The notes under the pieces were generated by a model that was given only the letters and a program-made list of their open reading frames with translations, had not been told where the DNA came from and did no database searches. From Zygnema cylindricum (taxonomy: Eukaryota > Streptophyta > Zygnematophyceae > Zygnematales > Zygnemataceae), in NCBI GenBank assembly GCA_037447655.1, contig JBBHKE010002620.1, forward strand, positions 348,644-412,643: DNA of 64,000 nucleotides, given 5' to 3'. The first letter of the stretch is position 1. The number at the start of each line of letters is the position of its first letter. The translations under genes and the position numbers were made by a program. Positions 56,311-64,000 of the stretch are shown piece by piece.

Positions 56311-57481
56311 CTTTTACTTCATGAATCTCTTCTCATTGTACGTCATGCCCACACGCCAATTTATCACAAGAAGGAGTTACACAAACCGAGTCTTTTTCAC
56401 TCTTTTTTTTCTCCTCACTATTTTTGGCGATAATTATCTTTCCAGTTTCTTCCACTTCCATGTGCCCTTCACTTTCTTCGGCTTCTCTTATTGTAGTTGC
56501 CTCTTCTTTTAGTAAGTGTGTGTCACTCACGAATCTGTCATAGGTAATATTGACAGTAACTGGATCCTTTTTTGTCACCTCTTTCTCCTCATTCCGAACA
56601 ACACAAAAGGTCGTTAAATAAATAAATTCGTCAACACACGGTGTGTGCCTTTTGTCATCTGTCGGTTCTTGTCCCTCACTTACGAAAGCACTTGATTCCC
56701 TTCTTGTTGAGGGTCGGATTAGGTTGTTGTCCCATCCATCTCTGAAATTCCTTGAAGCACATGCACTTTTATATGATGGACATATCCTGAAGGTATGTCC
56801 CAAATCATTACAGTAAAAACATTTCTAAGGTCGATCTCCGAACTTACTATTTCCTATAATTTTGTGAAACTGAGACTTTGATTCCTTTATATTTTTCTCA
56901 CTTGATAAAACCTTTCTATTAGCCTCTTCATCTACAACAACTCGTCTAGCTACAATTAAACTCCAATCCTTTTTATCAATTAAATTTAGTCGATCTAATG
57001 CACTCCTGTATTCTTTAGGTAGACTTCTCGTTAACAAGATGGCTTGTTGAGCATCTGTAAAGTTTCCTCCTGCCAAATCATTTTCTGCAAATAATACTTC
57101 TAAGTCAATACAGTGTTTCTCCATACTACCTCCTACATACTTGTGTTCAACTATTTTGGTAACACTGCTAAGCCATTGATATAAAGAAGTCTTTGCATAC
57201 ATACATTCTAAGCACTTCCATAATTCAGCTGCCTTTTTAAAACTTAGGTATGACATTACCAAATCCTCAGTCAAGGAGTTCTTGATAACCCTTAAACACT
57301 CATGATTTTATCCTTATCCATTTGATGTTTCGGTCAAGGTACCGTCCACCACATCCATTAGATCCATCATTTCGAAGTAGCTCTCGAGCGCACACTTCCA
57401 GTAGTGGTATTTTGATCCATCAAGTATGAGTAGCCATGGGTGTGGGCCCATAACCTGTTGTCCATATCCTATTTCAGCCAT
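56311..57481 (-). pseudogene. Family H gag, copy H-b
   Basis: ATG at 57481 inside LTR 4 reads MAEIGYGQQ, then VMGPHPWLLILDGSKYHYW, ESYFEMMDLMDVVDGTLTET, a break near 57330, MTEDLVMSYLSFKKAAELWK (57274), RSALDRLNLIDKKDW, GDRP, TAG (56825-56827), then the CFYCNDLGHTFRICP knuckle and an acidic tail (KRHTPCVDEFIYL; KIIIAKNSEEKKKS) to 56333. About 97% alike to H-a, including the same TAG. Confidence 0.87.
57440..57455 (-). promoter_or_regulatory. Family H primer-binding site (half-tRNA-iMet type)
   Basis: Minus strand GGTTATGGGCCCACAC abuts LTR 4 (57456); the equivalent at 53824-53838 has one change (aaGTTATGGGCCC). Confidence 0.8.
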
Positions 57482-58516
57482 GGATTACTCTAAGAAGAAC
57501 CACAGACTACCCCTCAAACAGCTATGTTTCAGACAACAGAGATTACTCCACAATTAACAAAATCCCCTCAAACTGCACCAATAAGCAATATACTATAGAT
57601 ACTATAATCTTCCAATGATACAGCCAAATCTACTAAGAAATCTAGAAGATATAAGCTCCAGAGAGTCACAAAAACAGCTGACAGCTTCACAAACTAACCA
57701 CTTAGACTGCTCACAGAATCTTACAAATATAACTGAATAGAATTAATCTTCTCACACATTTATATTCTATATCAAAGAATATCTCCACAAAGTTTCACAT
57801 GAATGCACAAAATAGAGTGATGACATTAACAGGTCTAAGATACAGAAAACAATCTGCCATTGCTTTAATAAACTTGACTGCAATACACAAAATATTCTAA
57901 GTCCTACAAGTTATACTCAGACACTTCACTACTCAATTTACGGAGGCATACCCGTCGTACGGTATCTACCATCTACCTAAACTATTGTAAGTATACCCGA
58001 ATAGTTGAAGGTATATCAGACTGACCAGATCTACACTAATAAATTAATTAGCAAGAAGACAAACCTATGTTGTACAGGATATTTACACCGACATCTCTAC
58101 AATCTTTGTACGTCAAAAACCAAGCTACAACTAAGCCTCCGCTAAGCTACCAATGTGCAATTATCATTACTTAGAATCTATACTAGTCATATTATGCGGA
58201 GCTGCGTCAACTGCGTTGTCCGTACAGATCATATAAATTAACCGCAGCTGCGTTGTCTTGTCTGCGTTGCCGTTGCGCCGTACCGGCGACGCCTATTTCA
58301 ACATTTTGTTATTCAACATTGGATCGCTTCGTGATCCGCCGTCCATTTTTCAATGCTTGTTCACACCACTCAATGAGTCTTTTATCTCACTTTAATTATA
58401 TCCATACATTCGCTCCCCCAATCCGTGAATCTATTCAAAACTCCATATTAAATCCAATTAGCAGTTACGCACGAACTGTCTCGTACGCACGAAACTGACT
58501 TTTGAAAATAACAACA
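57456..58516 (-). mobile_element. Family H LTR 4
   Basis: tgttgtccatatcctatttc ... ttgaaaataacaaca, 1,061 bp; 5' LTR of H-b. The 5 bp outside (attac) do not match the 5 bp left of LTR 1 (agaat), so the array end-points have been rearranged. Confidence 0.9.
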
Positions 58517-59082
58517 ATTACCTACTAATAAACCCTTGGCCAATTTGAGAACTGTACAATAAAAGAAGGTACAATGGCCGATGTACTTCTTGTACGGCCA
58601 TAGTAGGTCATGGCCTTACTGGCGACGCTTGTCAGCTCAAGAGCCATGGTTCCTCCTCTCGTCTTCTCTGGTGTCTATTGGTATATTGACACGTGGCATC
58701 CCTAGACGCTATCTCGGAAAGGCGCCAAAAAGTCCATTCTGGTAAGGCGGCTGCAAGGACAAGCGTTCGATCAAATATATTTACATGGTTGAGATTCGCG
58801 TCCGTGCATGATGTCATATGTCGTCGGTTCATATGCGTCTTTCTGTCTGTTTGTTTTGTTAGATGAATTAGCCGCCTCATCATGGTTTAAACGATTATCA
58901 TACCCACTATGTGTCACGATTCTACAATGACTTAGAGGAAAGGGCAGTAGGCTACTTTGGACAATATAGGACCCAAGATCAAATCCGGGCCTATTTAACC
59001 TTTTGGTAAAATGACCTTCTGTCTTCTGCTTTTGTCATGCCACCTTGGCCACCAATGCAACAGCCATGATTTCCTTCTTTCT

Positions 59083-59153
<71 letters not shown>

Positions 59154-59194
59154 GAGTGTAACAAAAGTTTAACTATCAATTTCCCTTTTCAACA
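58517..59194 (-). mobile_element. Family E 5' LTR, second part
   Basis: Matches 18350-19397 (gccgcctcatcatNgtttaaa; gctactttggacaatata) and ends ccttttcaaca. tRNA-like module: aagatcaaatcc (58975-58986), TTTT (59001-59004). Includes the CT repeat. It is the outermost element; beyond 59194 the sequence is no longer retroelement. Confidence 0.78.
59085..59148 (+). repeat. (CT)n microsatellite, ~64 bp
   Basis: Uninterrupted ct repeat in the E LTR, at the position where other A/E LTRs have a short ctctctctc. Confidence 0.98.
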
Positions 59195-59827
59195 TAGTAC
59201 TGTATAATATACTGTATTGTATTTTTCAATGTTTATAGCGTGGTTTGCCATGTGTAACAATTTGTTTTGTACCCAGTGTAACGGATTAACAATAATTCTG
59301 TAGGTGGAATAAACCAGACAACTGTACGGTACAAACCGTATGTTTATTGCCGATAGTTATCGGTACCTGTGTTATCTCGATTAAAAATCAATATTATTGG
59401 TTTTTTATCGGCGATAACACCGGTGTTGATATATTGTGCCAATATATCGATTATAGGCATGCCAAAAAAAGGTACATATGAATTATCGGCGAAACCCTAC
59501 CTATACACAACAATGCGATTTTGGGTACTCCATAATCGATGTATTGCCTCATTGTATAGAGAAGCTTAACATCGCAATTTTTTTTTATATATTGAATTAA
59601 TATGCCGATAGATTTGTACCGCGATACATCGAGGCGACATTGGGTTCCAATTTTCTTTAAAAAGCTCCACTTTGCCCTCCCTTCCGTGGCGCTCCTCCAG
59701 CCTCCAAGGGGGGAGGATTATTTATTTCTTTTGTGCACTATTTCCGTACGGACACCTACTATACTTCCCACCAATGGTCTCGGAGCGATTTACCGCGAAA
59801 AGATATTTCCCGATACAGAATACTACA
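59195..59827. repeat. Degenerate relative of the TATCG-rich TIR element
   Basis: Non-coding. Shares gatatattg/cgatatatcg-type motifs, tccgtacggacacc and a C/G-rich core (cctccaaggggggagg, ~59699-59714) with 60151-60595, in the same order. It also holds repeated tactgtat-type words (59195-59215) that recur at 60045-60090. Confidence 0.55.
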
Positions 59828-60058
59828 GTACATTGTGTATCGCTATTAGTGTTAATGTTTTTTTTTTCGCCACTTAAACATCTTTTCTCCGTACACACTT
59901 GTCGGATTTTCAATTTGAGACCTTCAATCAGTAGTTGAGAATCTTAATTTTCAATTGCAATCGTCAGACAACCATCTTACAAGTGTGTACGGAGAAAGAT
60001 GTTTTAAGTTGCAAAAAAATGGTTAGCACAAATGGCGATTCGCGGTGTACTGTACTGA
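59828..60058. mobile_element. Hairpin MITE copy 1
   Basis: ~230 bp imperfect palindrome. Left arm gtgtatcgctattagtgtta ... ctccgtacacacttgtc; right arm acaagtgtgtacggagaaag ... ggcgattcgcggtgtac is its reverse complement. No coding capacity, consistent with a non-autonomous DNA transposon. Confidence 0.82.
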
Positions 60059-60150
60059 GTACTGTATTGTATAGTACTGTACTTTTCTGTACTAATCTAT
60101 TATTTACTCTGGTTGAGATTCACGAGGTACGCCGTGTATTGCTATTAAAT

Positions 60151-60352
60151 TAGTGTTGGGTATCGAGGACCTTTTGCCGATATTCGATATATATCGAATT
60201 ACAGGTACCTGTTAATTGATATATCGCTTTGATATATCGAAAACCAAATTATCGCGATATATTGCCGATATATCGTATCGCCGATATATCGTATCGCCAA
60301 TATATCGAGGCATTAAAAAAATTTTCATTTTTTTTTCCTGATTGTTTTTTTC

Positions 60353-60386
<34 letters not shown>

Positions 60387-60595
60387 TGGCGGCGCCCAAG
60401 GGGGGGGGGGGGGGGGGGGGGGGGGTATCCGTACGATTTTCCGTACTAGGAATGTACGGACACCCAGTTTTTGCGATATATTGCGATTATTTATGTTGGT
60501 CCCGGTACGATATATCGAGGAATCTGCTCGATCGATATTCGATATATTGAATATCGAAATTATCGCGATATGAATTTACCCGATACCCAACACTA
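60151..60595. mobile_element. TIR element with poly-C/poly-G core
   Basis: Terminal inverted repeats tagtgttgggtatcg (60151-60165) and cgatacccaacacta (60581-60595), 445 bp, filled with cgatatatcg-type words. It interrupts the first TIR of MITE copy 2 (gctatta at 60141-60147; ttagtgtaaatg at 60596). No transposase; superfamily not determined. Confidence 0.78.
60354..60425. repeat. C33 / G26 homopolymer palindrome
   Basis: 33 C (60354-60386), then tggcggcgcccaa, then 26 G (60400-60425): a near-perfect inverted repeat around ggcgcc. Exact run lengths in such tracts are often unreliable in assemblies. Confidence 0.9.
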
Positions 60596-60797
60596 TTAGT
60601 GTAAATGTTTTTTTCGCCACTTAAAACATCATTTCTCCGTGCGCACATGTCCGATTTTGAATTTGAGACCGCCTATCGGAAGCTGAGAATCTTACCGCTC
60701 AATCGCGACTGTCAGATCCATGGTCCGACATGTGTGTACGGGAAAAAGACGTTTTAAGTGGCAAAAAGAACATTAACGCTAATAGCGATTCACGAGG
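60596..60797. mobile_element. Hairpin MITE copy 2
   Basis: ttagtgtaaatgtttttttc ... aacattaacgctaatagcgattcacg; first TIR bases lie before the inserted TIR element. Arms: atttctccgtgcgcacatgt and acatgtgtgtacgggaaaaa. Confidence 0.82.
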
Positions 60798-61018
60798 ACC
60801 GTGTATCGCTATTAGTGATAATTATTTTTCCGCCACTTAAAACGTCTTTTCTCCGTGCACACTTGTCTGGTTTTCAATTTGAAACCGCCATTAAAAAGCT
60901 GAGAGTTTTACCTTTCAATCGCAACCGTCAGTTCCACAATCCGACATGTGTGTACGGAGAAATGATGCTTTACGCGACGAAAAAACATTAACACTAATAA
61001 CGATTCACGGTGTACAGT
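60798..61018. mobile_element. Hairpin MITE copy 3
   Basis: cgtgtatcgctattagtgat ... acactaataacgattcacggtgtac. Directly abuts copy 2; same internal sequence (caatttgaaaccgcc; aagctgagagttttacc). Confidence 0.83.
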
Positions 61019-61021
61019 ACT

Positions 61022-61248
61022 CTACACCGTCGATCGTATTTAGCGTATATGTTTTTTTCGCCACTTAAAACAACTTTTCTCCGTACACACTTGTTAGATT
61101 TTCATTTTGAGACCGCCAATCGGAAGCTGAGAATGTTACCTCTCAATCGCAACCGTCAGATTTACAACCCGAGCAGTGTGTACGGAGAAAATATGTTTTA
61201 ATAATGGCGAAAAAAGCATATACGCTAAATACGATCGCTGGTGTAGTA
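61022..61248. mobile_element. Hairpin MITE copy 4
   Basis: ctacaccgtcgatcgtattt ... aaatacgatcgctggtgtag. Arms ttctccgtacacacttgtta and cagtgtgtacggagaaaata. Termini differ from copies 1-3 (cgatcgtatttagcg for cgctattagtg), so it may be a subfamily. Confidence 0.8.
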
Positions 61249-61740
61249 TCGCATATAATTCTGCCGATACGGTGTGGCGATTCAGGCGATTTACAGTGCA
61301 AAAGACTTTTGACTTTTTTAGGGTAGAAGAGTAAAAGCCGACGGAATCCACTCTGTATTTTGTCGTTTTCTGGAGCTCCATCAACAACATTCCCATAGAA
61401 TACGGTAACAGCTTCAATTCTTTTTTTTTTTTCTCTTTTTTTTTTTTTCCAATTCTTCATTTTTTTTCATTTTTCTTCGTTAATTATTTCGAAACTCTGA
61501 ACTGCATCATTTTATGATACCCTTTTGTTTTTTTGTTTTTTTAAGAATCAAACCATGGTTTCAAAAAGTTGAATTTATCATTGTAGTTGTTTTTAGGGTT
61601 TTATAAGGTCTTTGGAGAACGTTGGTGGTCATATATAGATAGAAACCCTAAAAAATCCGAAAAAATATATTAACATTTTTGTATTAGATTATGTGTAACC
61701 CTAAATATAGTATTCATTTATTTGTTTTTTCCTTTTTTTT
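61249..61740. other. Non-coding AT-rich region
   Basis: Poly-T tracts (61421-61450) and no supported gene. It could be upstream sequence of the exon candidates. A tagaaaccctaaaaaatcc telobox-like word at ~61640. Confidence 0.4.
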
Positions 61741-61752
61741 TCTTTTTTTCAG

Positions 61753-61852
61753 AGGGATGAGTTCCCGGGAGGATGGCGGCTCTTCCGTTTCCATATTTAC
61801 TATTGTGGAAAACGACAGATTAAGGGTTCTGGTCAGACTCTCTGAACCCTAA
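61753..61852 (+). other. Weak host-exon candidate
   Basis: A polypyrimidine tract and cag (61728-61752) precede an open stretch. The ATG at 61757 opens 31 codons (MSSREDGGSSVSIFTIVEND...) to a TAA at 61850. Either an exon with a short uORF or chance. No recognised domain. Confidence 0.22.
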
Positions 61853-62300
61853 ACCCTGAAAACGCAAAAACCTTTATAATAATTTTTCGCGATTATCATT
61901 TTTGTTAAATCCACATCACACAAACAATAATTCTCAAGTACCATTTTTGCGAAGCATTTGCGGTCTCATATAAGTAATTAATATATCCTCTAAACCCTAA
62001 TTGTAACCTTATTTGGAGTAGATTCATGCATTTGAACCCGTAAAACCGTGATAAAACCCTCTTAAACCCCAGAAAAACCCTCTAAAGCCTAGAAATACCC
62101 TCTAAAACCCTGGGAAAACCCTCTAAACCCTGGAAAAACCCTCTAAAACCCTAGAAAAACCCTCTCAAGCCCTAGAAAAACCTCCAAAACCCCATAAAAC
62201 TCTAACAAAACTTTACACATACCCTCAGGAAAAACCCATGAAAACCCTAGCAAGCCTAACAAAACCCTAAAAAAACCCAAATGAAACCTGAAAATCCCTA
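61840..62300 (+). repeat. Interstitial telomere-like AAACCCT repeats
   Basis: Degenerate repeats of aaccctctaaaaccctgga type, densest at 62040-62200 in ~18-20 bp units. AAACCCT is the plant-type telomere motif (also in some protists). The array is too degenerate to be a telomere and fits telobox-rich intron or ancient interstitial repeat. Confidence 0.75.
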
Positions 62301-62629
62301 ATGAAAAACTAAGAGGAAGAGAGGGAGGCGAATCTGTTTTTTCTCGTTTAATACCTGATCTATAGTCTAAAATTCAGTCTGAAAAATAGGACTAAAAACC
62401 TTAAAAACTGAAAAAATAAAGCAGAAGAATATCTTCGAAAACAAACTTTACGTTGTTGGCAATTTTTTTCATTTTAGAGAAAAATCCAGTTTTCTTGGCG
62501 AAAAATCCTCCTCATTTCTTATTTTTCGGACAAAAACCCCTTCACAAAAAAAACAAAAACCCTTTTCTTTAGGGAAAAATAGTTATATATATATATTTTT
62601 ATTTTTTTGTGTTATTTTTTTGGGGGCAG

Positions 62630-62713
62630 GATGTTTTTCGGAGAGCAATTTTGGAGCCTCGCCCCCCCTCCGAAATTTCCTTAAATGCGATGATGGAGGC
62701 CATTAAACCCCAG
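62630..62713 (+). other. Host-exon candidate, 84 bp
   Basis: Flanked by an acceptor-like tttttttgggggcag and a donor caggtattct. The 28 codons are open in phase 0 (DVFRRAILEPRPPSEISLNA, then MMEAIKPQ), whereas surroundings are poly-T and stop-rich. No recognised domain. Chance is possible at this length. Confidence 0.3.
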
Positions 62714-62904
62714 GTATTCTATTTTAATATTCACCACTTTTATTCATAGTATCCACATTTTTATTCGTATCATATCCATATTTTATCCATATTTTCTGGT
62801 TTTTTTTCTGGGTTTCTGTTTGGATTTTCTACGGGTATTTTAGGTTTTTTTTTTGGATTTTTAGGAGTTTTTTTCATGCAATGATGGAGGGCCTTGGGGA
62901 GTCA

Positions 62905-63500
62905 ATTCAACTAGATTCAGTTCAGTTCAACTCAATTCGATTCAATTCAATTCTATTCAATTCAATTCAATTCAGTTCAATTCAATTCAGTTCAATTCAG
63001 TTCACTTCAATTCAGTTCAGTTCAGTTCAGTTCAACTCAATTCGATTCAATTCCTGTCTAATTCAATGTGATTCACTTCACTTGAATTCAATTCAATTCA
63101 GTTCAGTTCAGTTCTGTTCGATTCAGTTCAATTCAATTCGATTTAATTCACTTTTATTCAATTCTATTCAATTCTATTGTACTCAATTCGATTCAATTCA
63201 TTTCAATTCAATCCAATTCGTTTTTATTCACTTCTTTCAATTCTATTCAATTCAATTCGATTCAAATCAATTTGATCCAATGCAACTCAATCCAACTTAA
63301 TTTAATTCAATTCAGTTCAGTTCATTTCTATTCAATTCAATTCGATTCTATTCAATTCGATTCAATTCCATTCACTTCTATTTAATTCGATTCAATTCAA
63401 TGCAACTCAATTCAATTCAATTTAATACAACTTGATTCAATTCAATCTAATTCGATTCAGTTCAGTTCAGTTCCGTTCAAGTAAATTCAATTCAACCACT
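62905..63500 (+). repeat. (TTCAA)n pentanucleotide satellite, ~600 bp
   Basis: Nearly all sequence is ttcaa/ttcag/ttcga pentamers with substitutions. The open frame over it (FNSIQF repeats) is a by-product, because the 5-bp unit gives a stop-free 15-base codon cycle. Confidence 0.95.
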
Positions 63501-64000
63501 TTCATCCATATAGTAAAGTACAAAAAAGTGAGTTAAACAACTGTAAAGTACGGTGAAGTACTGTACTCTGGATGTATTTCTTGGTACTTCTATCTTCTCT
63601 TTGTGCACATTAATTTATGTGTACACATTACTAGTTTTTAAGCATTCAATTTCTATTTCTATTTTTGTACTTAAATGCACTTTATTTGTAATTGTTTGTG
63701 ATCTATTTTTACTACACTTGGAACTTGAATAGTATTCACATGTAATACTTGTTTTGATAATTAAATACAATTCAAATTATAACAAAATGCTGTTGGTTTT
63801 GTTCAATTCAAAAATATTTGCGATTTTGGTAAGTAATAGTAAGATTTTTTTTTTGAACCACGAAACTTTGGTTGAAACATTGTATTGTTACAGTAGTCGT
63901 GACTTTTGACGGTTCATTGAAGTTTTGCCTCATTTTGATGTTTGAAGGAGAAAGTTTGTACCATTGTAGAACTATGCTCCCTCTCCCTCTGTTCCTCTCC
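63501..64000. other. Unannotated tail
   Basis: AT-rich, with gtaaagtac/agtactgtact words like those at 59195-59215 and 60045-60090. No gene or element recognised. Confidence 0.5.

Noticed and set aside
49694-58521. 5-bp TSD for the H array
   Set aside because: Left flank agaat and right flank attac do not match.
59719-59938. ORFs over the MITE region
   Set aside because: Both strands open by chance across palindromic arms; no conserved protein.
60229-60573. 114-codon open frame with proline and glycine runs
   Set aside because: It reads through the poly-C/poly-G core of a TIR element; no gene features.
62881-63300. 139-codon open frame rich in FNSIQF
   Set aside because: It is translation of the TTCAA satellite; a 5-bp repeat without stop in any phase stays open by construction.

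Overview
This looks like repeat-rich nuclear DNA of a large eukaryotic genome, most like a plant or alga. The evidence is Ty1/copia and Ty3/gypsy LTR retrotransposons, stacked nested insertions, AAACCCT-type telomere-like motifs and hairpin MITEs. I cannot name the species. No intact host gene is visible. Nearly all coding sequence is decayed gag-pol. Family letters (A-E, H) are mine. Percent identities are by eye, and no alignment or database search was run.

Layout: 1-4085, a plus-strand copia (A5) and its truncated 3' LTR. 4086-8245, one decayed Ty3/gypsy element (minus). 8246-14678, copia A3 (minus) with both LTRs, head-to-head with 14680-16012, the LTR and gag start of a plus-strand copia A4. 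16149-17507, a solo LTR with 5-bp target-site duplication (TSD) ATTAC. 17509-20762, family E remnants (minus). 20763-29953, copia D (plus), split by copia C(+) (21021-26486, TSD ATATT). 29954-49698, family E gag/LTR split by copia C(-) (30266-49201). C(-) carries A1 (32841-45515, TSD GATTA/GAATA) in its RT, and A1 carries A2 (38185-44623, TSD ACCCT) in its 5' LTR. 49699-58516, a tandem array of a gag-only family (H) with four LTRs and two internal regions, itself inside the E LTR that resumes at 58517-59194. 59195-64000 is not retroelement: four copies of a ~220-bp hairpin MITE, a TIR element with a poly-C/poly-G core, telomere-like repeats, two weak host-exon candidates and a TTCAA satellite.

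Four points stand out. (1) LTRs of families A and E carry, antisense to the element, a tRNA-gene-like module: TATA-like stretch, A-box-like and B-box-like motifs, then usually a T run. (2) Wherever the primer-binding site can be read in a copia family, it matches the anticodon arm of initiator tRNA-Met (half-tRNA priming, as in Drosophila copia), and it is translated as part of Gag because the gag start codon lies inside the LTR. (3) C(-) is flanked by two ~410-bp direct copies of its target instead of 5 bp. (4) Family H looks like a non-autonomous gag-only element that must use pol from others, amplified in tandem by LTR sharing.
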